DNA of 64,000 bases from Microbacterium soli. Its GTDB lineage: Bacteria; Actinomycetota; Actinomycetes; Actinomycetales; Microbacteriaceae. The DNA is taken from NCBI RefSeq assembly GCF_039539005.1, contig NZ_BAABCP010000001.1, forward strand, positions 372,001 to 436,000, written 5' to 3'. Positions 18,185 to 26,027 of this stretch are shown in pieces; positions within the stretch are counted from its first letter, which is position 1; every line of letters begins with the position of its first letter. The notes beneath the pieces were generated by a model that saw nothing but the letters and a program-made list of their open reading frames with translations, had not been told where the DNA came from and ran no database searches. The position numbers were made by a program, and so were the translations under genes.

Positions 18185-18313
18185 CTGGTGCCGGTCCGTT
18201 CGCTCCTGCGGCGACGGCCGCGAACCCCGGTCTGCCGGCCGATGCCGCCGACCCGAGTCCCGGCATCGGCCGGCTCTCCGGGAATCCGACACGCCGTCGG
18301 GTATGGTGGTCGT

Positions 18314-18334
18314 GTCCTGCCATCGGAGCAGGAC
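18314..18334 (+). other. Hairpin in the leader of the RhlE-type helicase gene
   Basis: GTCCTGC (18314-18320) and GCAGGAC (18328-18334) pair perfectly around seven bases, about 100 bases before the helicase start in a 259-bp intergenic region. It may be a leader RNA structure or an operator. The rest of that region shows no gene. Confidence 0.35.
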
Positions 18335-18431
18335 CCCGCGCCTGTGGCACACGTGACGGCGTGGATCCATCACGAGGCGCCCCTCGCGCGGCCGACGGCC
18401 GTGCACGCGCCGGACAGGCAAAGAGCATACT

Positions 18432-19961
18432 GTGACCTCATTCGCTGATCTCGGAATCGATCAGGACATCCTCGACGCCCTCGCCGCGAAGGGCATCGTC
18501 GACGCGTTCCCGATCCAGGAGCAGACCATCCCCCTGGGTCTTCCCGGCCAGGACATCATCGGCCAGGCCAAGACCGGAACCGGCAAGACCTTCGGCTTCG
18601 GCATCCCTCTCGTGCAGCGTCTCGGCCCGAACCCGGAGCCGGGCGTCAAGGCGCTCGTGGTCGTCCCGACCCGCGAGCTGGCCGTGCAGGTGTTCGAGGA
18701 CATCGACATGCTGGCCTCCAACCGCTCCACGAGCGTCGTCGCGATCTACGGCGGCAAGGCGTACGAAGGCCAGATCGACCAGCTCAAGGCCGGTGCGCAG
18801 ATCGTCGTCGGCACGCCCGGCCGTCTCATCGACCTCGCCAACCAGCGGCTTCTGGACCTCTCGCACGCGACCGAGGTCGTGCTCGACGAGGCCGACAAGA
18901 TGCTGGATCTCGGCTTCCTCGCCGACATCGAGAAGATCTTCTCCAAGGTGCCCGCCGTGCGTCACACGCAGCTGTTCTCGGCGACCATGCCCGGTCCGAT
19001 CGTCGCGCTGGCGCGCCGGTTCATGAACAACCCGATCCACATCCGCGCCAGCGACCCCGATGAGGGCCGCATGCAGGCCAACATCAAGCACATCGTCTAC
19101 CGCGCGCACGCCTTGGACAAGGACGAGATCATCGCCCGCATCCTTCAGGCCGAGGGCCGCGGCAGGACGGTCATCTTCACCCGCACCAAGCGCGCGGCGC
19201 AGAAGCTCGTCGACGAGCTGAGCGACCGCGGCTTCAACGTGGGCGGCGTGCACGGAGACATGGGTCAGGAGCAGCGCGAGCGCTCGATGGCCGCGTTCAA
19301 GTCCGGCAAGCGGGACGTGATGGTCGCCACCGACGTCGCTGCGCGCGGCATCGACGTGGACGACGTCACGCACGTGATCAATCACACCATCCCCGACGAT
19401 GACAAGACGTACCTGCACCGGGTCGGTCGCACCGGCCGCGCGGGCAAGACCGGCATCGCCGTGACCTTCGTGGACTGGGAGGACCTGCACAAGTGGGCCC
19501 TCATCAATCGCGCGCTGGACTTCGGCCAGCCCGAGCCCATCGAGACCTATTCGTCGAGCCCGCACCTGTACACCGACCTCGACATCCCCGAGGGCACCAA
19601 GGGACGGCTCGTGACGGCGCCCAAGGCGGAGAAGTCGCCGTCGGAGCGCCGGAGTCGCCGCCCGCAGCGGGCCGCGGACGCGGCAGCCGAGGGCACCGAT
19701 GAGGGCACCACCCGTCGTCGGCGTCGCCGCCGCCGGGGCTCGAGCGCCGACCGGGTCGGTGCGACCTTCGCCGAGGGCGCCGAGACCGGCGAGCGCCGCA
19801 CCTCGGCGGCCGGCGAGGGAGCGTCCGGCGCCGCGCCGGCAACCGAGGGGACCGGGACGCACGACGGGGACGCCACGCGCGAGCACCGCGACGGCAAGCC
19901 CGCCCCGCAGCGCCGCCGGCGACGTCGCCGCTCGGGCGGTGCCACCCCGACGGGCGCCTGA
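18432..19961 (+). CDS. DEAD-box RNA helicase (RhlE-like) with basic tail
   Basis: ATP-dependent RNA helicase of 509 residues that remodels RNA structure, typically in ribosome assembly, RNA decay or cold adaptation. The Q motif (FADLG and FPIQEQ), motif I AKTGTGKT (46-53), DEAD at 152-155, SAT at 183-185 and the motif VI HRVGRTGRAG are all intact. The region after about residue 390 is a low-complexity tail with two runs of eight Arg and acidic spacers, likely binding RNA. The GTG start is fixed by the Q motif distance and has a weak AAGAG six bases upstream. A strong hairpin lies just downstream. Confidence 0.93.
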   Translation: MTSFADLGIDQDILDALAAKGIVDAFPIQEQTIPLGLPGQDIIGQAKTGTGKTFGFGIPLVQRLGPNPEPGVKALVVVPTRELAVQVFEDIDMLASNRSTSVVAIYGGKAYEGQIDQLKAGAQIVVGTPGRLIDLANQRLLDLSHATEVVLDEADKMLDLGFLADIEKIFSKVPAVRHTQLFSATMPGPIVALARRFMNNPIHIRASDPDEGRMQANIKHIVYRAHALDKDEIIARILQAEGRGRTVIFTRTKRAAQKLVDELSDRGFNVGGVHGDMGQEQRERSMAAFKSGKRDVMVATDVAARGIDVDDVTHVINHTIPDDDKTYLHRVGRTGRAGKTGIAVTFVDWEDLHKWALINRALDFGQPEPIETYSSSPHLYTDLDIPEGTKGRLVTAPKAEKSPSERRSRRPQRAADAAAEGTDEGTTRRRRRRRRGSSADRVGATFAEGAETGERRTSAAGEGASGAAPATEGTGTHDGDATREHRDGKPAPQRRRRRRRSGGATPTGA

Positions 19962-19994
19962 CTCCCGCCGGCGGGGGTCTGCATCCGCCGGTGC

Positions 19995-20015
19995 GACGGC
20001 GCGGCCTGCGCCGTC
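19995..20015 (+). terminator. Hairpin terminator after the RhlE-type helicase gene
   Basis: GACGGCGC (19995-20002) pairs with GCGCCGTC (20008-20015) around a 5-base loop, followed by TCTCCCC, 34 bp after the helicase stop. Confidence 0.6.
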
Positions 20016-20187
20016 TCCCCCGATGTGAAGAAGAACATCCCGGTGACGGTCTTCACGTGCCCGAGCGATTCCACGCTCGGTGCCTTCGCCGGACTCGGCC
20101 TTCTGCAGCTGCCGTCGCTGCTCCGAACGACGGCGCACGTCGACGGCGGTCGCACGGCGATCCGCCAGACACGAGAATGGAGGAGAC

Positions 20188-20301
20188 ATGAAGGACATCG
20201 AGAAGATCAAGGATGCGGCGCTCGCCGCCATCACCCTTTTCAGCGATCCGGAGACGCCGGCGACGACGATCCGCGCGCAGCGCGCGCAGACGGCGACCTG
20301 A
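20188..20301 (+). CDS. 37-residue peptide, leader or small peptide upstream of MFS exporter
   Basis: Short open frame with a strong, well-placed GGAGGAG ending two bases before ATG. It encodes a charged helical start (MKDIEKIKDAALAAITLF), then SDPETPATT and a short RAQRAQ repeat ending in TAT. There is no Cys, signal peptide or membrane segment. Its TGA lies five bases before the first possible GTG of the MFS gene, so it may control exporter translation (leader peptide) or be the exported peptide. I do not recognise it. Synthesis is supported by the ribosome binding site; the function is inference. Confidence 0.5.
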   Translation: MKDIEKIKDAALAAITLFSDPETPATTIRAQRAQTAT

Positions 20302-20306
20302 CCGGC

Positions 20307-21704
20307 GTGGGTTCGGTGCCCCGGAGAGGAAGGGCGGCGGGCGATGCCTCGCGCTGGAGCCTCCTGCTCCCGCTGGCGCTCGGAACGGTGCTCAATCCGC
20401 TCAACTCGTCGATGATCTCGGTCGCGCTGGTTCTGCTTGCGCTCGATTTCGACGTGTCCACCACCCACGTCACGCTGGTGGTGTCATCCTTCTACCTCGC
20501 GGCGGCGGTCGGCCAGCCGCTGATGGGCGGACTCGGCGATCGGCTGGGGCCGAGACGGGTGTTCATCGCCGGGATGACGATGGTGGTGGTGAGCGGTGTG
20601 GTCGGACCCTTCTCGCAGGGATTCGGGCTGCTGCTCGCAGCTCGGGTGCTCCAGGCGATCGGCACGTCCACGGCCTTCCCCTCCGCCGTCGCCCTGATCC
20701 GGGCGAGATCCCGACCCGAAGACGTGCAGAGCGGCATGAGCGCGATCGCGATGGCGAACAGCCTGGGTGCCGCGCTCGGACCGATCATCGGCGGCGTCGC
20801 CGTCGCCGTCGGCGGTTGGCAGGCGCTGTTCTGGGTGAACATTCCGCTCGGTCTCGCCGCCGCACTCGCGGTGCTGTTCTTCATCGCGCCGGTGGGGAGG
20901 CCGACGCGGTCCGGGCCCCGGCCGTCTCTGCTCCGGATGCTCGATCCGCTGGGCGTCCTGCTCTTCGCCTGCACCGTGCTCTCCCTGCTGATGCTCATGC
21001 TCTCCATCCCCACAGGCACGCAGTGGTGGCTGGTCCCGGCCACGGCGATCGCGGCTGCGGCGTTCCTCTGGCGCGAGCTCCGGGCACCGTCCCCGTTCCT
21101 CGATGTGCGCATGCTCACGCGCAATCGACCGCTGATGGGGGTGTACGTGCAGTTCGCCGTGTTCAACTTCGCGTACTACGGAGCGTTCTACGGCGTCCCG
21201 CAGTGGCTCGAGGTGGTACGCGGGCAGACTCCCGCCCTGGTCGGGCTGTTCATGCTGCCGCTCGCCGCGATCGGCGCGATCGCCACGCCGTTGGCGTCCC
21301 GCCTCATCCGCAGATTCGGCACCGGGCGGATGCTGATCCTCGGGGCGTCTCTGCTGGTGGCCGGCTCGGCGGCCCTGCTGCTCTTCGACGACGCGAGCCC
21401 GCTGTGGGTCGTGGTCGCGGCGCTGGCGATGCTGGGGCTCCCCTATGCGCTGTGCAACCTCGCACTGCAGCTGAGGATGAACGGGAGCGCTCCGAAAGAG
21501 GCCGCCGGCATCGCGGCGGGGTTGTTCCAGACGTCACGCTATCTCGGTGCGATCCTGTCCACCAGCATGCTCGGTCTGGCCTTCGCTCACGGCATAGGCA
21601 GTGCGGAACTGCACGGCACGGCGGTGACGATGGCCGTGCTCGGACTCGGACTCGTCGGACTGAATCTGCGTCGGCGCTCAGACGGCGCGTCGTCCGCCGA
21701 CTGA
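20307..21704 (+). CDS. MFS multidrug-type exporter
   Basis: Proton-driven membrane exporter of the major facilitator superfamily, 465 residues from the GTG at 20307 and about 12-14 hydrophobic segments. The MFS motif A region reads GGLGDRLGPRRVF, and ALGPIIGG after segment 5 is the drug-antiporter type motif C. The substrate is unknown. The longer open frame to 20025 lacks hydrophobicity and crosses the small peptide gene, so the start is placed at GTG 20307 (or 20316), just after the 37-residue peptide's stop; no independent ribosome binding site is visible, suggesting coupling to the peptide. Confidence 0.8.
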   Translation: MGSVPRRGRAAGDASRWSLLLPLALGTVLNPLNSSMISVALVLLALDFDVSTTHVTLVVSSFYLAAAVGQPLMGGLGDRLGPRRVFIAGMTMVVVSGVVGPFSQGFGLLLAARVLQAIGTSTAFPSAVALIRARSRPEDVQSGMSAIAMANSLGAALGPIIGGVAVAVGGWQALFWVNIPLGLAAALAVLFFIAPVGRPTRSGPRPSLLRMLDPLGVLLFACTVLSLLMLMLSIPTGTQWWLVPATAIAAAAFLWRELRAPSPFLDVRMLTRNRPLMGVYVQFAVFNFAYYGAFYGVPQWLEVVRGQTPALVGLFMLPLAAIGAIATPLASRLIRRFGTGRMLILGASLLVAGSAALLLFDDASPLWVVVAALAMLGLPYALCNLALQLRMNGSAPKEAAGIAAGLFQTSRYLGAILSTSMLGLAFAHGIGSAELHGTAVTMAVLGLGLVGLNLRRRSDGASSAD

Positions 21705-21722
21705 CGAGGCGCCGTCCACCCG

Positions 21723-21803
21723 TCAGACCACGGTGCCGGGGTCGGCGATCGCCGCAGGGATCCGGCCCGTCAGCACCGCTGCGGGCAGGCCGAAGCACGA
21801 CAT
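21723..21803 (-). CDS. Possible 26-residue peptide or gene remnant
   Basis: Short open frame (begins MSCFGLP, ends ADPGTVV) with GGAG seven bases before the ATG, in the 143-bp gap between the MFS exporter and the PHP gene. The frame stays open upstream into the PHP 3' end. It may be a remnant of a lost gene tail or a chance frame. Confidence 0.2.
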   Translation of the reverse strand: MSCFGLPAAVLTGRIPAAIADPGTVV

Positions 21804-21847
21804 CGGCTCCGGAGGACCGCTGCTCGCGTTCCGACGGCTGCGGAGGT

Positions 21848-22723
21848 CTACGGCCGCCGCGGCTCCGAACCCGTGGCCCGGTCGATGATCCGCGTGACCA
21901 TCTCGTCCGACGTGGTGTTCTCCCCCGGCAGGTTGGGCTTGCCCGAGCCGTGATAGTCGCTGGATCCCGTGACGATCAGGTCATGACGCGCGGCGATGTC
22001 CCGCAGCATCCGCTTGCCCGCCGTGGTGTTCTCGCGATGGTCGATCTCCAGACCGCCCAGACCCTCGTCGATGAGCCGCTCGAGGTACGGCACCGGCATC
22101 ATCCGTTCTCTGCCCGAGGTCGCCGGATGTGCGATGACCGCCACTCCCCCGGCCCCTGTGATCAGCCGCACCGCGGTCAGCGGGTCCGGGGCGTAGTGCG
22201 GCTCGTAGTAACCGGTCCGCGGGTGCAGGATGCCGCGGAACGCCGCCGTGCGGTCCGCGACGATGCCCCGCGCCACGAGGGCGTCCGCGATGTGGGGTCT
22301 TCCCACTGTGGCGCCCGGCGCGGTCTGCGCGAGCACGTCGTCCCAGGTGAGGTCGTAGTCGCGGCCGATGCTGCGGACGATCCGCTCCGCGCGCCCGATC
22401 CTGTCCTCGCGGATGCGGCCGGTCTCGGCCACGAGCTCCGGCGAGTCCGGATCGAACAGGTACCCGAGCACGTGCACGCTGCGCCAGTCGTGGCGGGCGG
22501 ATAACTCGATACCGGGCAGGAACGTCATCCCCAGCGCCACGGCGGCATCCCCGGCCTCGTCCCATCCCGTCGTGCGGTCATGGTCGGTCAGTGCGAGTGT
22601 GCGGATGCCGTGCGCGTTCGCCTGGCGGACCACCTCGGTCGGCGACTCGGTGCCGTCCGAGTGGTTGGAGTGCAGGTGCAGATCGCTCGGCCCCGCGATG
22701 TCGGGGCGCGCTGCACGGATCAT
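21848..22723 (-). CDS. PHP-domain phosphoesterase (nucleoside 3',5'-bisphosphate phosphatase/RNase AM type)
   Basis: Metal-dependent PHP hydrolase of 291 residues. The metal-binding motifs are all present in order: DLHLHSNHSDG (14-24), TDHD (46-49), GIELSA, the His of HVLGYLFD, AVIAHP and SDYHGSGKP near the C-terminus. Homologues (YciV/RNase AM) hydrolyse 3',5'-nucleoside bisphosphates or degrade short RNA from the 5' end; the exact substrate here is inferred. ATG 22723 is preceded by TACGCT with six bases between, so the transcript is probably leaderless. It is divergent from the EEP gene, with both promoters packed in 54 bp. Confidence 0.85.
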   Translation of the reverse strand: MIRAARPDIAGPSDLHLHSNHSDGTESPTEVVRQANAHGIRTLALTDHDRTTGWDEAGDAAVALGMTFLPGIELSARHDWRSVHVLGYLFDPDSPELVAETGRIREDRIGRAERIVRSIGRDYDLTWDDVLAQTAPGATVGRPHIADALVARGIVADRTAAFRGILHPRTGYYEPHYAPDPLTAVRLITGAGGVAVIAHPATSGRERMMPVPYLERLIDEGLGGLEIDHRENTTAGKRMLRDIAARHDLIVTGSSDYHGSGKPNLPGENTTSDEMVTRIIDRATGSEPRRP

Positions 22724-22729
22724 TCTCCG

Positions 22730-22735
22730 AGCGTA
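22730..22735 (-). promoter_or_regulatory. -10 element TACGCT, leaderless start of PHP gene
   Basis: TACGCT, six bases (CGGAGA), ATG at 22723. Confidence 0.5.
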
Positions 22736-22763
22736 CCGCCAGGGGCGTCACAGCCGTTTCGCA

Positions 22764-22769
22764 TAGGCT
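22764..22769 (+). promoter_or_regulatory. -10 element TAGGCT for the EEP gene
   Basis: TAGGCT ends eight bases before ATG 22778, giving a leader of at most one or two bases. Confidence 0.45.
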
Positions 22770-22777
22770 CGTCGCCG

Positions 22778-23800
22778 ATGCTACGTCTGGTCGGAATCCT
22801 CATCTCGGTGCTCTTCGCGATCGTCACGGCCGTGCTCGTCTGGCCGCAGTTCTTCCACCTCGAGGGAGTCTTCCCGGTCGCGCAGATCATCGCCTCCCGC
22901 GCGCTCATGCTGGGCATGCTCCTCGTCGTCGCCGTCCTCGCGCTGCTGATGATGTTCGCCAGACCGCTGCGGGGCTTCGCCGCCTCCATCCTCGTCATCG
23001 CACTGCTGGGAGCGGGCGCGACAGGAGCGGTGGGCTGGCTGCGCGGCGTCAGCGCCGGTGACCTGCCGGGGAAGACGGATGCCGCGCTGCGCGTGCTCAC
23101 CTGGAACACCAACGGCGCCGCCGTACCCGCCGAGCGGATCGCTCGGGTGATCGACGAGCAGCAGGCCGACATCGTCGCGCTGCCGGAGACCTCGGAGGAG
23201 GTCGGCGAGCGGATCGCGATCCGGATGCGGGATGCCGGGCGGCCCATGTGGGTGCACCACGTCAACATCCGCCCGGAGGTCGCCAACGGCCCGCAGGCGT
23301 GGCAGACCACGATCCTCATCTCCGCCGATCTCGGTCCGTACTCGGTGATCACCTCCTCCCGGGACGGCTCCAGCAACACCGGATCCGTGCCCAGCGCCGT
23401 GGCGATGCCGGTCGACGGCGACGGCCCGACGATCGTCGCCGTACACGCCGTCGCACCGCGCCGGGAGGCGATGGCGCAGTGGCGGGCCGACCTGTCGTGG
23501 ATCGCGGACCAGTGCCCCGCCGGGGATTTCATCCTCGCCGGCGACTTCAACGCGACCCTCGACCACATGGCCTCGTTCGGCAGCGGCGGCGGCACGATGG
23601 GACAGTGCCGGGATGCTGCCAGCAGCACGGGCAACGGGATGCAGGGCACGTGGCCCTCGGCCGCCCCCGCTCTGCTGGGCGCGCCCATCGACCACATCAT
23701 GGCCAGTGCGAACTGGCGCGCCACGGGTTCGAAGGTGCTGTCGGACGCGGGCGGGAGCGATCACCGCGCACTCGTCGTCCAGCTGGACCCTGTCGGCTGA
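22778..23800 (+). CDS. Membrane-anchored endonuclease/exonuclease/phosphatase-family protein
   Basis: Protein of 340 residues with three N-terminal transmembrane segments (about 2-25, 40-60 and 68-90) followed by an EEP catalytic domain that probably faces outward. EEP motifs seen are LTWNTNG (Asn110), ALPETSEE, LAGDFNATLDH and the terminal SDHRAL with the catalytic His at about 329. Such enzymes act on nucleic acids, phospholipids or phosphoinositides; the substrate is unknown. A longer open frame upstream has no membrane-like sequence, and the -10 element supports the ATG at 22778. Confidence 0.85.
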   Translation: MLRLVGILISVLFAIVTAVLVWPQFFHLEGVFPVAQIIASRALMLGMLLVVAVLALLMMFARPLRGFAASILVIALLGAGATGAVGWLRGVSAGDLPGKTDAALRVLTWNTNGAAVPAERIARVIDEQQADIVALPETSEEVGERIAIRMRDAGRPMWVHHVNIRPEVANGPQAWQTTILISADLGPYSVITSSRDGSSNTGSVPSAVAMPVDGDGPTIVAVHAVAPRREAMAQWRADLSWIADQCPAGDFILAGDFNATLDHMASFGSGGGTMGQCRDAASSTGNGMQGTWPSAAPALLGAPIDHIMASANWRATGSKVLSDAGGSDHRALVVQLDPVG

Positions 23801-23851
23801 GACCCCGCTCCGGGCCGACCGCGCAGGCGGTGCGGAACACCCTGGTGATGA

Positions 23852-23857
23852 GACAAT
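23852..23857 (+). promoter_or_regulatory. -10 element GACAAT, leaderless start of pepP-like gene
   Basis: GACAAT, seven bases (GGAGCAC), ATG at 23865. The same hexamer precedes the gene starting at 28897. Confidence 0.45.
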
Positions 23858-23864
23858 GGAGCAC

Positions 23865-25298
23865 ATGACCAGCGCAGACAACGACACCGTCGTCGAGACC
23901 CCCGTCGAGGCCGTCGTGGAGGAGAAGAATCCTCGCAAGCAGCCCTTCCCGCACGGCTTCCTGAACGGCATATCCACGGGTTGGGCGGACCGCCCCGACT
24001 CCCCGCCGTCCGCACGCGCGCAGGCGCCCTTCGCGGCGGCCCGCCGTGCGAAGGTCTCCGCGGCCTTCCCGGGAGAGCGCCTGGTCGTGCCGGCCGGTTC
24101 GCTCAAGCAGCGCAGCAACGACACCGACTACCCGTTCCGCGCGCATTCGGCCTTCCTGCACCTGACCGGGTGGGAGAGCGACGCCGAGCCGGATTCCGTG
24201 CTGGTGTTCGAGCCGCGCCCCGTCGACGCCGAGGCTCCCGGTCACGACGTCACCCTGTACTTCCGCGAGCGCGCCGACCGCACCACGAGCGAGTTCTACT
24301 CGGATGCCGCCATCGGCGAGTTCTGGATCGGGCCGCGGCCCTCGCTGGCCGGCGTCGCGGCGGACCTCGACATCGCCACCGCGCATATCGACGCGTTCGT
24401 CGCCGGCGATGACGACCTCGTCGTGGGCGAGGACGACGAGCTCACCCGCTTCGTCTCGGAGCTGCGGCTGCGCAAGGACGAGTTCGAGATCGCCGAGATG
24501 CGTCGTGCGGTCGCGGTCACCGCATCCGGATTCGATGACATCATCCGCGACTTCGACCGGGCGATCTCGCATCCCCGCGGCGAGCGCATCGTGGAGGGCG
24601 TCTTCCACCAGCGCGCGCGCAGCGACGGCAACTGGGAGGGCTACGACACGATCGCCGCCTCCGGCCCGCACGCGTGCTACCTGCACTGGACCCGAAACGA
24701 CGGCGCCGTGGTCCCCGGGGATCTCATCCTCATCGACGCGGGGGTCGAGGTCGACAGCCAGTACACCGCGGACATCACCCGCACCCTGCCGGTGAGCGGG
24801 ACGTTCTCGGACGTGCAGCGTCGCGTCTACGAGACGGTGCTGGAGGCGGCGGATGCCGCGTTCGCGGCGGCCCGGCCCGGTGTGCCGTTCCGCACGGTGC
24901 ACGAGGCGGCGATGGCGGTCATCGCCGCCCGCACCGCCGAATGGGGCCTGCTGCCGGTCACCGCGGAGGAGGCGCTGGACGCGGACAGGGGCGGCCAGCA
25001 CCGCCGGTACATGGTGCACGGCACGAGCCATCACCTGGGCATCGATGTGCACGACTGCGCACAGGCGCGCCGTCAGATGTACTACGACGGCATCCTCGAA
25101 CCCGGCATGGTGTTCACGATCGAGCCGGGACTGTACTTCCAGATCGACGACCTGACGGTGCCCGAGGAGCTTCGCGGCATCGGCGTGCGCATCGAGGACG
25201 ACATCCTGATGACGGAGGACGGGCCGGTGAACCTGTCGGCCGACATCCCGCGCACCGTCGCCGACGTCGAGGCCTGGATCGCGCGGCTGCGCGGTTGA
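23865..25298 (+). CDS. pepP: Xaa-Pro aminopeptidase (aminopeptidase P family)
   Basis: M24B metallopeptidase of 477 residues that removes N-terminal residues preceding proline. The N-terminal AMP_N domain (about 50-190) is followed by a pita-bread domain. The metal ligands are visible: Asp in IDAGVEVDSQY, Asp in ADITRTLPVSG, His in HHLGIDVHD, Glu in TIEPGLYF and Glu in RIEDDILMT. The first 40 residues, rich in Glu and Val, are an extension. ATG 23865 is preferred over ATG 23856 because the GACAAT -10 element spans the latter. It is probably transcribed alone and is convergent with the DUF202 genes. Confidence 0.92.
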   Translation: MTSADNDTVVETPVEAVVEEKNPRKQPFPHGFLNGISTGWADRPDSPPSARAQAPFAAARRAKVSAAFPGERLVVPAGSLKQRSNDTDYPFRAHSAFLHLTGWESDAEPDSVLVFEPRPVDAEAPGHDVTLYFRERADRTTSEFYSDAAIGEFWIGPRPSLAGVAADLDIATAHIDAFVAGDDDLVVGEDDELTRFVSELRLRKDEFEIAEMRRAVAVTASGFDDIIRDFDRAISHPRGERIVEGVFHQRARSDGNWEGYDTIAASGPHACYLHWTRNDGAVVPGDLILIDAGVEVDSQYTADITRTLPVSGTFSDVQRRVYETVLEAADAAFAAARPGVPFRTVHEAAMAVIAARTAEWGLLPVTAEEALDADRGGQHRRYMVHGTSHHLGIDVHDCAQARRQMYYDGILEPGMVFTIEPGLYFQIDDLTVPEELRGIGVRIEDDILMTEDGPVNLSADIPRTVADVEAWIARLRG

Positions 25299-25326
25299 GA
25301 CGAGGAAGCCGCCGTGTCGCGCGCGT

Positions 25327-25668
25327 TCAGCCGCGGAAGAGCACGAACACCAGGCTGAGCATCCCGAGGATGAGGACTCCTGCGCTCAGCGCCGCCACCG
25401 ACGCGCCTGAGCTCAGCATGGCGGGAAGGGGTGAGGCCAGCGCTGCCCGCCGACGACGATAGCGCCTGTGCGAGCCGATGAGAACCGCCAGCGCGAGCGC
25501 GACGCCCGCGAACCCGAGCACGAGCGCGGGGATGCCGATGACGGGCGGCAACAGACGCAGGGTGACCACCGAACCGCCCGCCAAGGCCAGTGCGCTGCGC
25601 TGCCAGGCCAGTGCGGTGCGCTCGGGCTGCAGCCCCGGGTCGATTCCGACCCGCCCCTCCTCGTTCAC
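25327..25668 (-). CDS. DUF202 family membrane protein (second copy)
   Basis: Small membrane protein of 113 residues with the DUF202 signature PERTALAWQRSALAL near the N-terminus and three hydrophobic segments. Function unknown. The GTG at 25668 overlaps the stop of the preceding DUF202 gene (GTGA), so it is the last gene of the coupled unit FGE-DUF202-DUF202. The two DUF202 proteins differ clearly in sequence and may form a hetero-complex, which is inference. Confidence 0.8.
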   Translation of the reverse strand: MNEEGRVGIDPGLQPERTALAWQRSALALAGGSVVTLRLLPPVIGIPALVLGFAGVALALAVLIGSHRRYRRRRAALASPLPAMLSSGASVAALSAGVLILGMLSLVFVLFRG

Positions 25669-26027
25669 GCCCACAGCACGCCGAGCAGTACGAGCACGGC
25701 TGTCACGGCGACGACGAGTGCGAGTGGGACGGCGATCCACGGCGGTCGCAGCGGCTCCGCCTCGCGCAGGGCGCGCTCCGTGCGCATCCACCCCAGCCAG
25801 GCCTGGATCGGTGTGGCCAGTCCCGCCAGGATGAGCAGGATCGACGCGGCGAGCCGGAATCCGGGCTGCATCCCCAGCGCGAGCGCCTCGAGGGCGACGC
25901 CGGCGGCGAGCAGCGCCAGCGAGGTGCGAATCCACGCGAGAAAGGTGCGCTCGTTGGCGAGCGTGAACCGCGCATCGGGCTCGACGCCGCGATCGTAGAC
26001 GCGTCGCGGGAACCTGCTGCCGCTCAC
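25665..26027 (-). CDS. DUF202 family membrane protein (first copy)
   Basis: Membrane protein of 120 residues with the DUF202 motif ANERTFLAWIRTSLALLAAG at 24-43 and three hydrophobic segments. Some fungal and plant relatives carry this domain as membrane anchors, but no bacterial function is established. The GTG start overlaps the FGE stop (GTGA), linking its translation to the formylglycine-generating enzyme. Confidence 0.82.
   Translation of the reverse strand: MSGSRFPRRVYDRGVEPDARFTLANERTFLAWIRTSLALLAAGVALEALALGMQPGFRLAASILLILAGLATPIQAWLGWMRTERALREAEPLRPPWIAVPLALVVAVTAVLVLLGVLWA

Noticed and set aside
20025..20306. Extended MFS reading frame from the ATG 20025.
   Set aside because: The added 94 residues are not membrane-like and run across the small peptide gene, whose ribosome binding site is strong.
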